NCBI RefSeq assembly: GCF_030380735.1
Contig: NZ_JAUDRZ010000026.1
Location: forward strand, 372,001 to 436,000
DNA: 64,000 nt
Direction of reading: 5' to 3'
From: Rhizobium sp. S152
GTDB lineage: Bacteria; Pseudomonadota; Alphaproteobacteria; Rhizobiales; Rhizobiaceae
The translations under genes and the position numbers were made by a program. Each line of letters begins with the position of its first letter. Positions within the stretch are counted from its first letter, which is position 1. This document shows positions 1 to 8,686 of the stretch, in pieces. The notes beneath the pieces are model-generated. The model searched no databases, was not told the origin of the DNA, and saw only the letters and a program-made list of their open reading frames with translations.

Positions 1-913
1 TGCCGCGGACGAACAGGCGTCCCGAGACGAAATACACGACGAGCGGCACCAGACCCGTGAGGATCGTTGCGGCCATGTTGACGTTGTATTCCTTCACGCC
101 CTGGACGGAATTGACGATGTTGTTGAGCTGCACGGTCATCGGATAGGTATCCGGCCGGGTGAAGACCACGCCGAACAGGAAGTCGTTCCAGATGCCGGTG
201 ATCTGCAGGATCATGGCGACGACGAAGATCGGCAGCGACATCGGCACCATGATCTTCAAGAAGATCTGCCAGAAGCCGGCGCCATCGACGCGGGCGGCCT
301 TGAACAGCTCCTGCGGCAGCGATGCGAAATAGTTGCGGAAGAGCAGCGTCAGGATCGGCATACCGAAGATCGAATGCACGATGATCAGACCGGTCAGCGT
401 CCCGTAGATGCCGATTTCCCTGAGCACGATGACGATCGGGTAGATCATCACCTGGTAGGGAATGAAGGCGCCGATGACGAGGATCGAGAAGAACAGTTCC
501 GAACTCTTGAAGCGCCAGTTGGCCAGCGCGTAGCCGTTGACCGAGGCAATCGCGATCGAGACGACGACCGAAGGCACGGTGATCCTCACCGAGTTCCAGA
601 AACCCCGCGAAAGGCCGTCGCAGTTGAGGCCCGTGCAGGCCGTGGCCCAGGCCTTCACCCACGGCTCGAAGGTGATTTCCATCGGCGGCGAGAAGATGTT
701 GCCCATGCGGATTTCGGGCATCCCCTTCAGCGACGTGACGATCATCACGTAGAGCGGCAGCAGGTAATAGGCGGCGGCAACGAACAGCGTGCCGTAGAGC
801 ATGATGTTGCGCGGAGAAAGCACTCGCTTGGGCTTCGGTCCGTTTGGTCCGTCGAAGGACTTGGATGGCGACAATGCGACCTCTGCGGTCTTGAGAGCGA
901 TGGCATCAGGCAC
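1..913 (-). CDS. Sugar ABC transporter permease, GtsC-like (3' end beyond window)
   Basis: Inner-membrane permease of a carbohydrate ABC transporter (MalG/GtsC type). Translating the minus strand from a GTG at 913 gives a cytoplasmic lead, a first TM segment (LYGTLFVAAAYYLLPLYVMIV), a large periplasmic loop, and the EAA loop region that contacts the ATPase (ELFKAARVDGAGFWQIFLKI). The frame is still open at base 1, so the C-terminus is missing. The GTG overlaps the stop of the upstream permease gene, which supports translational coupling. An ATP-binding subunit would be expected further downstream, outside the window. The assignment as GtsC-like follows from its partners at 906-3264. I am sure of permease, less sure of substrate. 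Confidence 0.88.
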   Translation of the reverse strand, partial: MPDAIALKTAEVALSPSKSFDGPNGPKPKRVLSPRNIMLYGTLFVAAAYYLLPLYVMIVTSLKGMPEIRMGNIFSPPMEITFEPWVKAWATACTGLNCDGLSRGFWNSVRITVPSVVVSIAIASVNGYALANWRFKSSELFFSILVIGAFIPYQVMIYPIVIVLREIGIYGTLTGLIIVHSIFGMPILTLLFRNYFASLPQELFKAARVDGAGFWQIFLKIMVPMSLPIFVVAMILQITGIWNDFLFGVVFTRPDTYPMTVQLNNIVNSVQGVKEYNVNMAATILTGLVPLVVYFVSGRLFVRG

Positions 914-1811
914 GTTTACGCCCTCCCCCGAATTCCAGATAAGCCCATGGAATGATGATGATGGCGACCGTGATCAGCATCATGGTCGAGGCGGCGAAGC
1001 CCTGCCCCAGGTTCTGTGCCTGGAACATGTAGTCGTAGACGTACTTCGCGGGCACTTCCGACGAGATACCGGGGCCGCCGGATGTCTGCGCGACGACGAG
1101 GTCGTAGACCTTGACGATGCCCGAGGCGATGATGACGAGCGTGGTGATGAAAACCGGACGCATCATCGGGATCACGATGAAGAGATAGGTCTTCCACATC
1201 GGAATGCCGTCGACGCGCGAGGCCTTCCAGATGTCCTCGTCGATGCCGCGCAGGCCGGCGAGCATCAGGCACATCACGAGCCCCGTTCCCTGCCAGAGTG
1301 CTGCGATCAGGACGCCGTAGATGACGATGCTCGGCGTATAGAGCGGATCGAAGGTGAAGCTCGTCCAGCCGAGCGAACGCACCACCGACTGCACCCCGAA
1401 TTCAGGATTGAGCACCCACTGCCAGACAAGGCCCGTGACGATGAAGGACAGTGCGAAGGGGTAGAGGAAGATGGTGCGGAAGGCGTTTTCGAAGCGGATC
1501 TTCTGGTCCATCAGGGCGGCCAGCGTGAAGCCGATCACCAGGCTGAAGATCAGCGAGAAGATGCCGTAGATGGCGAGGTTTTCGATGGAGACAATCCATC
1601 GCGGCGCGGCCCAGAGCCGATGATACTGGTCGAAACCAACGAAGCTCATCCTTGGCAGGAGCTTCGAGTTGGTGAAGGAATAGAACACCGTCCAGAGTGT
1701 CCCGCCGAGGAAGATGACCAGGGCGGTGAGAATCATCGGGATCGATGCGATTTTGGAATTCAGATTGCGCAGCAACTGATTTGGCCGGCCTGCTTTCGCT
1801 GGACCCGTCAT
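906..1811 (-). CDS. Sugar ABC transporter permease, GtsB-like
   Basis: 301-aa MalF/GtsB-type permease with about six TM segments and the EAA-type motif (DIWKASRVDGIPMWKTYLFI) that docks on the ATPase. The frame is open upstream to 1925, but I place the start at the ATG at 1811 because an AGGAGG ribosome site lies just before it. The sequence resembles the Pseudomonas glucose permease GtsB as I remember it (FLYPFALSFIVTGLVWQWVL and AQTSGGPG segments) more than AglF or MalF. It lies between the binding-protein gene upstream and the second permease downstream, so the three form one operon. The substrate is inferred to be glucose or a related sugar. Confidence 0.9.
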   Translation of the reverse strand: MTGPAKAGRPNQLLRNLNSKIASIPMILTALVIFLGGTLWTVFYSFTNSKLLPRMSFVGFDQYHRLWAAPRWIVSIENLAIYGIFSLIFSLVIGFTLAALMDQKIRFENAFRTIFLYPFALSFIVTGLVWQWVLNPEFGVQSVVRSLGWTSFTFDPLYTPSIVIYGVLIAALWQGTGLVMCLMLAGLRGIDEDIWKASRVDGIPMWKTYLFIVIPMMRPVFITTLVIIASGIVKVYDLVVAQTSGGPGISSEVPAKYVYDYMFQAQNLGQGFAASTMMLITVAIIIIPWAYLEFGGGRKRA

Positions 1812-1889
1812 TGTGTTTCCTCCTGACACGCACTTGTGACCGAGAGCAGCAGCCGATGCCGGACACCGCTCCCGTCTCTTCCCTCCCCG

Positions 1890-1926
1890 GATGATCCCGG
1901 CCGCATCCTCCGCGGCCGGGATCATC
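1890..1926 (-). repeat. Strong hairpin between binding-protein and permease genes
   Basis: A perfect 15-bp inverted repeat (arms 1890-1904 and 1912-1926, 7-base loop, GC-rich) lies in the gap between the binding-protein stop and the permease start. No T-run follows it on the minus strand. In ABC sugar operons a stem-loop here usually protects the binding-protein mRNA from 3' decay or terminates partially, so that much more binding protein than permease is made. That role is inferred. Confidence 0.7.
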
Positions 1927-2028
1927 GGGAAAGAGCTGATGCGGCCCCAATCGCCTCACGGCGCTTGCGGCGAATCCGGCTTCCCGTTCCTGGGCGAAAA
2001 GCCGGACTGCAACAGCATGAGCAGACGA

Positions 2029-3264
2029 TCAGTCGGCGGAGCCGATGATTTCAGCGAAGCGCTTCTGCGCGTCCTCAGGCGTCATCGATGCATTGGAGAA
2101 GAACTCCGCGAAGAGGTCTTCCTTCTGCTTCTGGCTGTCGGCCGAAAGCAGCTGGTCGGTCCACTCGACGACATTGCCCTTTGCAAGGATGTCGAGGCCC
2201 TTCTTCATGCAATCGTTGGCGGCGCCAAGATCGACGTCTCCGCGCACCGGCAGCGAGCCCTTCTTCAGGTTGAATGCAACCTGCGTCTTGGGATCGAGCA
2301 GTGTCTTGGCGAGAACGGCCTGCGCCTTGGACTTCTCTTCATCCTTGAGCAGCGGGAAGTAGAAGGCATCGCCACCGGTCGCGATCATGTCGTTCACGCC
2401 GAGGCCCGGAAGGCACGTATAGTCGGTACCGGCCTTCTGGCCGGCAAGCTGGAACTCGCCCTGCGCCCAGTCACCCATGATCTGGCCGCCGGCCTTGCCG
2501 GTGATGACCAGATTGGTTGCCTGGTTCCAATCCTGGACGTTGGTGCCCTTGGACATCTTGCGGGCATCATCGGCAGCCTTGAAGATCTTGGCGATCTCGG
2601 GACCGGCGGCGACTTCGGCGTCCTTGTCCTTGTAGACCTTGTAGAACGTGTCATTGCCGGCAAGCGCGAGCAGAAGAACGTCGAAAGCGCCCGAAGACTG
2701 CCATGCCTGTCCGCCGACGGCGAGCGGCACGATGCCGGCCTTTTCGAGAGCCGGACCGGCAGCGACGAACTCATCCCAGTTCTTCGGTACTTCGACGCCG
2801 GCCTTCTTGAAGGCGGCATTCGAGAGCCACAGCCACTGCCAGGAGTGGATGTTGACCGGCGCGCAATAGATCTTCCCATCGATCGTGCAGGAATCCAGCA
2901 GATTCGACGGACGAACGATGTCTTTCCAATGTTCCGCAGTAGCGACATCGGTCAGGTCGCGCATCAGGCCAGCCTGAACGAGCTCTTCCGCCTGACGGCC
3001 ATGGTTGAACTGCGTGGCGCCCATCGGATCGCCGCCGGTGATGCGGCTGATCATGATCGGACGCGCCGTACCGCCGGAACCGGCGATGGCACCATCCACC
3101 CACTTGTTGCCGGTGGCGTCGAATGCCTTGGCGAGTTCCGCCACGGCAGCGGCTTCACCACCCGACGTCCACCAATGCGTGACTTCGAGATCGGTGGCCT
3201 GTGCCGCACCGAGCGGCAGGGCGACGGATGCGCACAGCGCTGCCGCCATCAAACGAATATTCAT
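2029..3264 (-). CDS. Sugar ABC transporter substrate-binding protein, GtsA-like
   Basis: 411-aa periplasmic binding protein of the extracellular solute-binding family 1. It has a typical signal peptide (MNIRLMAAALCASVALPLGAAQA) followed by LEVTHWWTSGGE, the start typical of glucose/mannose binding proteins such as GtsA. Other readable parts (NIHSWQWLWLSN and PLAVGGQAWQSSGAF) also match that group. The frame is open to 3390, but the ATG at 3264 has a GGGAGGAG site and puts the signal peptide at the N-terminus. It is the first gene of the transporter operon, divergent from the LacI-type regulator. I first considered the alpha-glucoside protein AglE and rejected it because the mature N-terminus differs. 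Confidence 0.9.
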   Translation of the reverse strand: MNIRLMAAALCASVALPLGAAQATDLEVTHWWTSGGEAAAVAELAKAFDATGNKWVDGAIAGSGGTARPIMISRITGGDPMGATQFNHGRQAEELVQAGLMRDLTDVATAEHWKDIVRPSNLLDSCTIDGKIYCAPVNIHSWQWLWLSNAAFKKAGVEVPKNWDEFVAAGPALEKAGIVPLAVGGQAWQSSGAFDVLLLALAGNDTFYKVYKDKDAEVAAGPEIAKIFKAADDARKMSKGTNVQDWNQATNLVITGKAGGQIMGDWAQGEFQLAGQKAGTDYTCLPGLGVNDMIATGGDAFYFPLLKDEEKSKAQAVLAKTLLDPKTQVAFNLKKGSLPVRGDVDLGAANDCMKKGLDILAKGNVVEWTDQLLSADSQKQKEDLFAEFFSNASMTPEDAQKRFAEIIGSAD

Positions 3265-3717
3265 GAGTTCTCCTCCCTCACTGAAACGTTGCCGGAAAAA
3301 CTTAGTGCAATCGATATATGGGCGCAACAGCCGGCCTTCAAAATTTTCTTCACAGGTGTTCTTTGCTACCATTGCATGCCGAAACCGCAAATTTGGTTAC
3401 AAGGTAATTGCCGCCCGAGCGAGCATGTGTGCACTCGCAAACCAATATTATAATCTTGTTTTATATGAATTTTTTCTACTGGTATCGTGAGTTAACCTCT
3501 CGACTTCGTTCGCGAGCGCAAAAAATTCGTGCAAAAATCCACTATTCAACCAATGCGCGCACATGCGCTCATAACGCTCGAAAAACCGCTCGACATTTTT
3601 ACTGTAACGTTACAGATTTCAAGACCCGTGGGAGGGAACGACGTTTGTGTATTCGGGCTTACAGCGCTGCGAAAAGCATCTATAAGCGAACCAAATCGCG
3701 TAGGACGGCCTAGAGGG
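3265..3717. promoter_or_regulatory. Divergent promoter region with 14-bp perfect palindrome
   Basis: A 453-bp AT-rich gap separates the divergent transporter operon and the LacI-type gene. It holds a perfect palindrome, CTGTAACGTTACAG, at 3602-3615. The central CG and symmetric half-sites are what LacI-family operators look like, so this is a candidate operator for the regulator at 3718, about 100 bp before its start. I see no convincing coding potential here. Regulator binding is inferred. Confidence 0.5.
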
Positions 3718-4758
3718 ATGAAAAACAAAGCGAATTTCGGGGCGACGGCGACCGAGGCATCTCGGGAAAGACCGACACTGAAGACGATCGCCTTCATGAC
3801 CGGTCTCGGTATCACCACTGTTTCCAGGGCATTGAAGGACGCGCCCGACATCGGCGCCGAGACCAAGGAACGCGTCCGCATGGTTGCCAGCCAGCTCGGT
3901 TATCAGCCGAACCGCGCCGGCGTTCGCCTTAGAACCGGCAAGACCAACGTCATCGCTCTGGTTCTCAGCATCGACGAAGAGATCATGGGCTTCTCGAGCC
4001 AGCTTGTGTTCGGCATCTCCGAGGTCCTCACCGGCACGCCCTACCACATCGTCGTCACGCCGCATTCGCACAGCAAGGACCCGATGCTGCCCGTGCGCTA
4101 CATCCTGGAAACGGGCTCGGCCGACGGCGTCATCATCTCCCGGATCGAGCCGGACGATCCCCGCGTGCGCCTGCTAAGTGAGCGCAACATGCCGTTCGCC
4201 ACGCATGGACGCACCGATTCGGGCTTGGTGCATCCCTTCCACGACTTCGACAACGAAGCCTTTGCCCACCAGGCTGTACAGAAACTTGTGGCGCGCGGCC
4301 GCAAGCGCATCGCCCTCCTCCAGCCGCCGAGCAAGCTCACCTACTACACGCACACCCGCATCGGATTCCAGACCGGCCTGCATGACTACGGCGCCGAGGA
4401 AGTGCCGCTACGCGTCACCATCGACACGCCGCTCGAGGAAATCCGCAACGCCGTCGAGACCATGATGCGTTCCAGCAACGCGCCCAATGGCATCGTTTGT
4501 CTCGCCGGCAGCGCCGCCATCGCCGTCAATGCCGGCATCGAGGCCGCGGGCAAGCGCCTCGGACAGGACGTAGACATGGCCTCGAAGGAATCCGCTCCGA
4601 TCCTCAACTGGATCCGCCCGGAGATCATCACCGCCTATGAAGACGTCCGCCATGCCGGGCGCGAGATGGCCAAGGCCGTCATCGCCCGCATCGACGGTGT
4701 AGAGCCGGAACTGCTGCAGAGCATCAGCCAGCCGGTGTGGGCGCGGCCGGGCAACTGA
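3718..4758 (+). CDS. LacI-family transcriptional regulator
   Basis: 346-aa sugar-responsive repressor or activator. The N-terminal LacI helix-turn-helix is clear (LKTIAFMTGLGITTVSRALK, about residues 24-43), followed by the hinge-helix region (GYQPNRAGVRLRTGKTN) and a periplasmic-binding-protein-like effector domain. The frame extends upstream to 3529, but those codons are not LacI-like and the ATG at 3718 is preceded by AGAGGG. Divergent from a GtsABC-like transporter operon, it most likely controls that operon and itself. The palindrome at 3602-3615 is the obvious operator candidate. The isochorismatase-like gene follows 29 bp downstream, probably co-transcribed. Confidence 0.9.
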   Translation: MKNKANFGATATEASRERPTLKTIAFMTGLGITTVSRALKDAPDIGAETKERVRMVASQLGYQPNRAGVRLRTGKTNVIALVLSIDEEIMGFSSQLVFGISEVLTGTPYHIVVTPHSHSKDPMLPVRYILETGSADGVIISRIEPDDPRVRLLSERNMPFATHGRTDSGLVHPFHDFDNEAFAHQAVQKLVARGRKRIALLQPPSKLTYYTHTRIGFQTGLHDYGAEEVPLRVTIDTPLEEIRNAVETMMRSSNAPNGIVCLAGSAAIAVNAGIEAAGKRLGQDVDMASKESAPILNWIRPEIITAYEDVRHAGREMAKAVIARIDGVEPELLQSISQPVWARPGN

Positions 4759-4787
4759 CGAACGCCGCAAATCAGGAAAGACAGCGC

Positions 4788-5345
4788 ATGACCAAGGCTC
4801 TCCTCATCATCGATGTGCAGAACGCCATCGTCGCCGGCAAGGGTACGCCCGAACGGCAGCCGGCGATCGACGCCGCGCTCGATGAGACTGTCGCCCGCCT
4901 TGCCACACTCAGGGAGCGCGCAAGGCAGGAGGGTATCCCGCTCGTACTCGTCCAGCACGACGGCGATCCGGGCCATCGCCTCGCGGTCGGCACGCAAGGC
5001 TGGGAGATCAGAGCGGAACTCGCGCCCGGCAGCGGTGATACGGTCGTTCACAAGAAGAGCGCCGATTCCTTCTTCGAGACCGATCTGGCCGAACGGCTGG
5101 CGGAGCGCTCCGTGACCCATCTCGTCGTCGGCGGATGCATGTCGCAGTTCTGCGTCGATACCACGATCCGCCGTGCCGTCTCGCTCGGCTACGACGTTAC
5201 TCTGATCGCCGATGGCCATACGACCGCCGATTCGGCGTCGCTGACCTTCGCCGAGATCGTCGCGCACCATAACGAAACGCTGGATGATTTCGATGCCGGG
5301 ACGGCGCTGGCAATCGTCCGGCCAGCCTCTGAAATCCAGTTCTGA
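4788..5345 (+). CDS. Isochorismatase-family cysteine hydrolase
   Basis: 185-aa cytoplasmic hydrolase of the isochorismatase/nicotinamidase fold. The family triad is visible: Asp in ALLIIDVQNAIV near the N-terminus, Lys in VVHKKSADSF, and the nucleophile Cys in HLVVGGCMSQFCVDTTIR. The length is normal for the family. The ATG at 4788 was chosen because it starts the conserved strand. The substrate cannot be told from sequence: members cleave isochorismate, nicotinamide, N-carbamoyl compounds and others. It probably shares a transcript with the LacI-type gene. Confidence 0.88.
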   Translation: MTKALLIIDVQNAIVAGKGTPERQPAIDAALDETVARLATLRERARQEGIPLVLVQHDGDPGHRLAVGTQGWEIRAELAPGSGDTVVHKKSADSFFETDLAERLAERSVTHLVVGGCMSQFCVDTTIRRAVSLGYDVTLIADGHTTADSASLTFAEIVAHHNETLDDFDAGTALAIVRPASEIQF

Positions 5346-5371
5346 GCCAGTTCCGATCGCCTTAACGCAAA

Positions 5372-5396
5372 ACAGCCGGACCAATGGCCCGGCTGT
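5372..5396 (-). terminator. Rho-independent terminator of gnd
   Basis: An 8-bp stem (ACAGCCGG / CCGGCTGT, arms 5372-5379 and 5389-5396) is followed on the minus strand by TTTTGCG, just past the gnd stop. On the plus strand no T-run follows, so it serves mainly gnd. Confidence 0.6.
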
Positions 5397-5418
5397 CCTC
5401 ACTTCTGGAAAGCGAACC

Positions 5419-6849
5419 TCAGAAGGTCGCCGCGCCACTGCCCCACGGGCCGTGGTGGAAGTCCTTGCCATCGAGGCGATCGAAGCCGTGAGCGCCAAAG
5501 AAGTCGCGCTGTGCCTGGATCAGGTTGGCGGTGCCGCGGCCCTGGCGGTAGGCGTCGAAGTAGGTGAGCGCCGAGGTCAATGCCGGAACCGGCAGGCCGG
5601 CCTGGAGGGCGGCGCCGACGACGCGACGGAGCGCCGGCAGCGATTCCTTGACCATGTCCGAGAAGGCCGGCGTCACGATCAGGTTGGCGGCATCCGGTGC
5701 CTTGGTGAAGGCCGAGGTGATCTCGTCGAGGAACTGCGAACGGATGATGCAGCCGTCGCGCCAGATCTTTGCGATCACAGGCATCGGCAGCGACCACTTG
5801 AACTCGCGCGACGCCTCGGCCATCACGGCAAAGCCCTGCGCATAGGCGCCGATCTTGGCGGCGAAGAGAGCCAGTTCCAGATCCTTGATCAACTCGGGAC
5901 CGAAGGCCACCGGGAACTTGTATTCCGGCTTGCCGAAGATCTTCTCGGCGGCTTCGCGCTCTGATTTCATCGACGACAGGCTGCGGGCGGCAACCGCCGC
6001 TTCGATCGCCGTTGCCGGGATGCCCATGTTCTGCGCTTCGATCGCCGACCACTTGCCGGTGCCCTTCTGGCCGGCCTTGTCGAGGATCATGTCGACCATC
6101 GCGCCGCCGGAAATCGGATCGGTCGCGGCCAGCACCTTCTCGGAGATCTCGATCAGGTAGGAGTTCAGCCGGCCCTTGTTCCAGTCTCCGAAGATGCCGG
6201 AAATGTCCTTGGCGCTCTTGCCGAGACCGTCACGCAGGATACCGTAGATTTCGGCGATCATCTGCATGTCGGCATATTCGATGCCGTTGTGGATCGTCTT
6301 GACGAAGTGGCCGGCACCGTCATTGCCGAGCCAGGCGACGCAGGGGTCACCCTTGTACTTGGCGGCGATCGAGGTCAGCACAGGCTCGACGCGCTTCCAG
6401 CTATCCTCGGTGCCACCGACCATGATCGACGGACCATGGCGCGCACCTTCCTCGCCACCGGATACGCCCATGCCGATGAAGGTCAGCTCGGTGTCCTTGA
6501 GGCGGTCGAAGCGGGCGATCGTGTCGCGGAAATTGGCGTTGCCGGCATCGATCATGATGTCGCCCTTGGAGAGATAGGGGCGCAGCAACTCCATCTGCTG
6601 GTCAACCGGCTCGCCGGCCTTGATCATGATGATGATCGGACGCGGCGGGCGGATCGCCTCGACGAATTCCTCGATCGTCTTGCACGGAATGATCTGCTTC
6701 TTCAGATCGCCGGCGCTCTCGTAGAACTCATCCGTTTTCTCAGGGGTGCGGTTGAAAACCGCGATCTTGTTGCCTTTTTCCGCGATATTGAGCGCCAGGT
6801 TCGAACCCATGACGGCAAGGCCGATCAGCCCGATTTCTGCCTTTTCCAC
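5419..6849 (-). CDS. gnd: 6-phosphogluconate dehydrogenase, decarboxylating
   Basis: 476-aa cytoplasmic enzyme of the oxidative pentose phosphate pathway: 6-phosphogluconate + NADP+ to ribulose-5-phosphate + CO2. The N-terminal Rossmann motif (IGLIGLAVMGSNLALNIAEKG), the signature GMGVSGGEEGARHGPSIM, and the HNGIEYADMQ segment with catalytic residues are all present. The length matches the long homodimeric form. I place the start at the GTG at 6849, preceded by GGAGGTGTATC; the longer frame adds residues unlike the family. It is monocistronic with a terminator downstream. Its position near a sugar transporter fits hexose catabolism. Confidence 0.97.
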   Translation of the reverse strand: MEKAEIGLIGLAVMGSNLALNIAEKGNKIAVFNRTPEKTDEFYESAGDLKKQIIPCKTIEEFVEAIRPPRPIIIMIKAGEPVDQQMELLRPYLSKGDIMIDAGNANFRDTIARFDRLKDTELTFIGMGVSGGEEGARHGPSIMVGGTEDSWKRVEPVLTSIAAKYKGDPCVAWLGNDGAGHFVKTIHNGIEYADMQMIAEIYGILRDGLGKSAKDISGIFGDWNKGRLNSYLIEISEKVLAATDPISGGAMVDMILDKAGQKGTGKWSAIEAQNMGIPATAIEAAVAARSLSSMKSEREAAEKIFGKPEYKFPVAFGPELIKDLELALFAAKIGAYAQGFAVMAEASREFKWSLPMPVIAKIWRDGCIIRSQFLDEITSAFTKAPDAANLIVTPAFSDMVKESLPALRRVVGAALQAGLPVPALTSALTYFDAYRQGRGTANLIQAQRDFFGAHGFDRLDGKDFHHGPWGSGAATF

Positions 6850-7023
6850 GATACACCTCCGATTGGTCGATTTGGACCGGTGTTGTGGCACTGTCTGCTT
6901 GAAACGGCAAGTTCGATTCCAGCCAAAGCAGTCGCGTATTGCATGCGGTGAAAACTGGACCATATTGGCCTGAGCGCGACGCCGCTCCGCCGTCGGGCAT
7001 CACCTGGGAGAAGGTCCAACCCC

Positions 7024-7422
7024 ATGACCACCATGCCCGCAAGGATCATTCATTGTTCGATCGACCGCGATTGGCGGGACGTCTACGTCTTCGCGGGCGC
7101 GCCTGAGAACATGCCGCTATGGGCTTCCGGTCTTGCATCGGGACTGGAGCGCGATGGCGACGACTGGATCGCGAAAGGTGTTCTCGGTACGGTGCGAGTA
7201 AGCTTCGTTCCTCACAACGAGTTCGGCGTTATCGACCATACCGTGACAATCGAGAGCGGCCTGCGCGTCTACAATGCGCTGCGGATCGTGCCCAATGACA
7301 GCGGCTGTGAAATCATGTTTACGCTGCTAAGAATGCCCGGCATGACCGACGAACAGTTCGAGGCGGACGCCGCGCATGTGGGACGGGATCTCGAAGCCTT
7401 GAAGCGGCTGATGGAGAGATGA
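7024..7422 (+). CDS. SRPBCC-type small protein
   Basis: 132-aa cytoplasmic protein that reads like the SRPBCC/START-like fold (polyketide cyclase-like): an N-terminal IIHCSIDRDWRDVYVFAGAPENMPLWASGL strand-helix, a run of beta strands, and a long C-terminal helix with AAHVGRDLEALKRLMER. GAGAAGG lies before the ATG. The stop overlaps the start of the next gene (ATGA), so the two are co-translated. Such proteins bind hydrophobic ligands; the ligand is unknown. Confidence 0.75.
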   Translation: MTTMPARIIHCSIDRDWRDVYVFAGAPENMPLWASGLASGLERDGDDWIAKGVLGTVRVSFVPHNEFGVIDHTVTIESGLRVYNALRIVPNDSGCEIMFTLLRMPGMTDEQFEADAAHVGRDLEALKRLMER

Positions 7423-7778
7423 GCATGACCGCCGGGCCGAACGATCTCCGTATCGACTACGTCGAATTCAATGTCAGCGATATCGACGCCTCCAAGACCT
7501 TTTACGGCAAGGCCTTCGGCTGGCGATTCACGGATTATGGGCCGCAATATTGCGAATTCGACGACGGCCGTCTCAAAGGTGGTTTCAGCACGCTTGAGCC
7601 GCCGAGACCCGGCGGCCCGCTGGTCATTCTCTATGCCGACGATCTTGAAGCATCGCTTGCCGCGGTGAAGAGTGCCGGAGGCGCTATCCTGCGTCCCATA
7701 ACCTCTTTCCCTGGCGGCCGTCGGTTTCACTTCGCCGACACCGACGGCTATGAACTCGCGGTCTGGACCAAAGCCTGA
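7419..7778 (+). CDS. VOC-family (glyoxalase-like) protein
   Basis: 119-aa single-domain vicinal-oxygen-chelate protein. The beta-alpha-beta-beta-beta modules start with IDYVEFNVSDIDASKTFYGKAFGW and end with FADTDGYELAVWTKA, typical of glyoxalase/bleomycin-resistance relatives. The conserved metal Glu could be the one in GYELAVW. It overlaps the SRPBCC gene by 4 bp. The specific reaction cannot be assigned. Confidence 0.82.
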   Translation: MSMTAGPNDLRIDYVEFNVSDIDASKTFYGKAFGWRFTDYGPQYCEFDDGRLKGGFSTLEPPRPGGPLVILYADDLEASLAAVKSAGGAILRPITSFPGGRRFHFADTDGYELAVWTKA

Positions 7779-8519
7779 CTAGGCCGCCATGATCGTTGCG
7801 GAGGAGGCCAGCTTGCCCTGCGTGACGATCAACGCCCCCAGTATTTCCCCGTGCGAATCGCGTAAGGGCGACATCCGGCAGCGAATCGGCTCTCGCGGGT
7901 CGATCTGTGCGCCGTCAGGACGATAATCGACATGCATTCCGGCGAAACACGCATCCAATCTTGACTTCACTTCCGCAAGAAACCGCTCCTCGCCGACGAA
8001 ATCGACGATGTGCCGGCCAACGAGTTCAATCGGCTTGCGCCCGAGATAGACCGCATTCAACTCATTGGAATAGAGATAGCGATAGTCCTTGGTCAGCACG
8101 GCCACGCGGTCCGGCAGCGAATCGAGGATCGCTGCGTTCAGAAAGTTGCCGTTGTCCGTCTTTGGAACATACGCGAGAGGCATCGAGATGACGTCCCGCA
8201 TCACGGGCAAGGCACGCATATCAGGTAGCGCGCCGCCAAAATACTGCTCCATCAGGTAGGCCAGCAATTTCACATGCTCGCGCACCGACTCGCTGTCTTC
8301 CGCATACTGATCGATGAGGCAGCCGACGAACTGCAGCTGCATGTGGATTTCGACGAGATTCTTTGCCCTGTAGGCAACGATAGCGTCGATCAACGCGCCA
8401 ATCGACCGATCAAGCACGCTGACCCGCGTATCGTCGCCAATCCTGATTGCGTCGTCGATCTCGCCACAGCGCAACGAGAACGCTTGAAACAGCTCCAGCA
8501 AGACGCCTCCCAATGTCAA
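7779..8519 (-). CDS. PAS-domain protein
   Basis: 246-aa protein with an alpha-helical N-terminal half (about residues 1-120) and a C-terminal PAS domain starting near AAILDSLPDRVAVLTKDYRYLYSN and containing GRHIVDFVGEERF and PIRCRMSPLRDSHGEILGALIV. There is no histidine kinase, GGDEF, EAL or HTH output domain, so it is a stand-alone sensor or partner protein. It is transcribed towards the VOC gene and ends next to it. The ligand is unknown. Confidence 0.75.
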   Translation of the reverse strand: MTLGGVLLELFQAFSLRCGEIDDAIRIGDDTRVSVLDRSIGALIDAIVAYRAKNLVEIHMQLQFVGCLIDQYAEDSESVREHVKLLAYLMEQYFGGALPDMRALPVMRDVISMPLAYVPKTDNGNFLNAAILDSLPDRVAVLTKDYRYLYSNELNAVYLGRKPIELVGRHIVDFVGEERFLAEVKSRLDACFAGMHVDYRPDGAQIDPREPIRCRMSPLRDSHGEILGALIVTQGKLASSATIMAA

Positions 8520-8686
8520 TTCCGCAAGGAATGCTTTCGAGCTATGCGCGAATTCGGCGTTACGGCAAGTTGAAACCGAAAAACCGCGTCACTCGCTTTG
8601 ATGGAAAATACGTAACATGACGCGCATTCATATTCAATAAAGTCCGTCACATCTTTTTCACTCGCAAGATGTAAGGGTATACGCGC

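Noticed and set aside
906..3264. Naming the transporter AglEFG (alpha-glucoside)
   Set aside because: The binding protein's mature N-terminus (LEVTHWWTSGGE) and the permease segments fit the GtsAB glucose-type group, not AglE/AglF.
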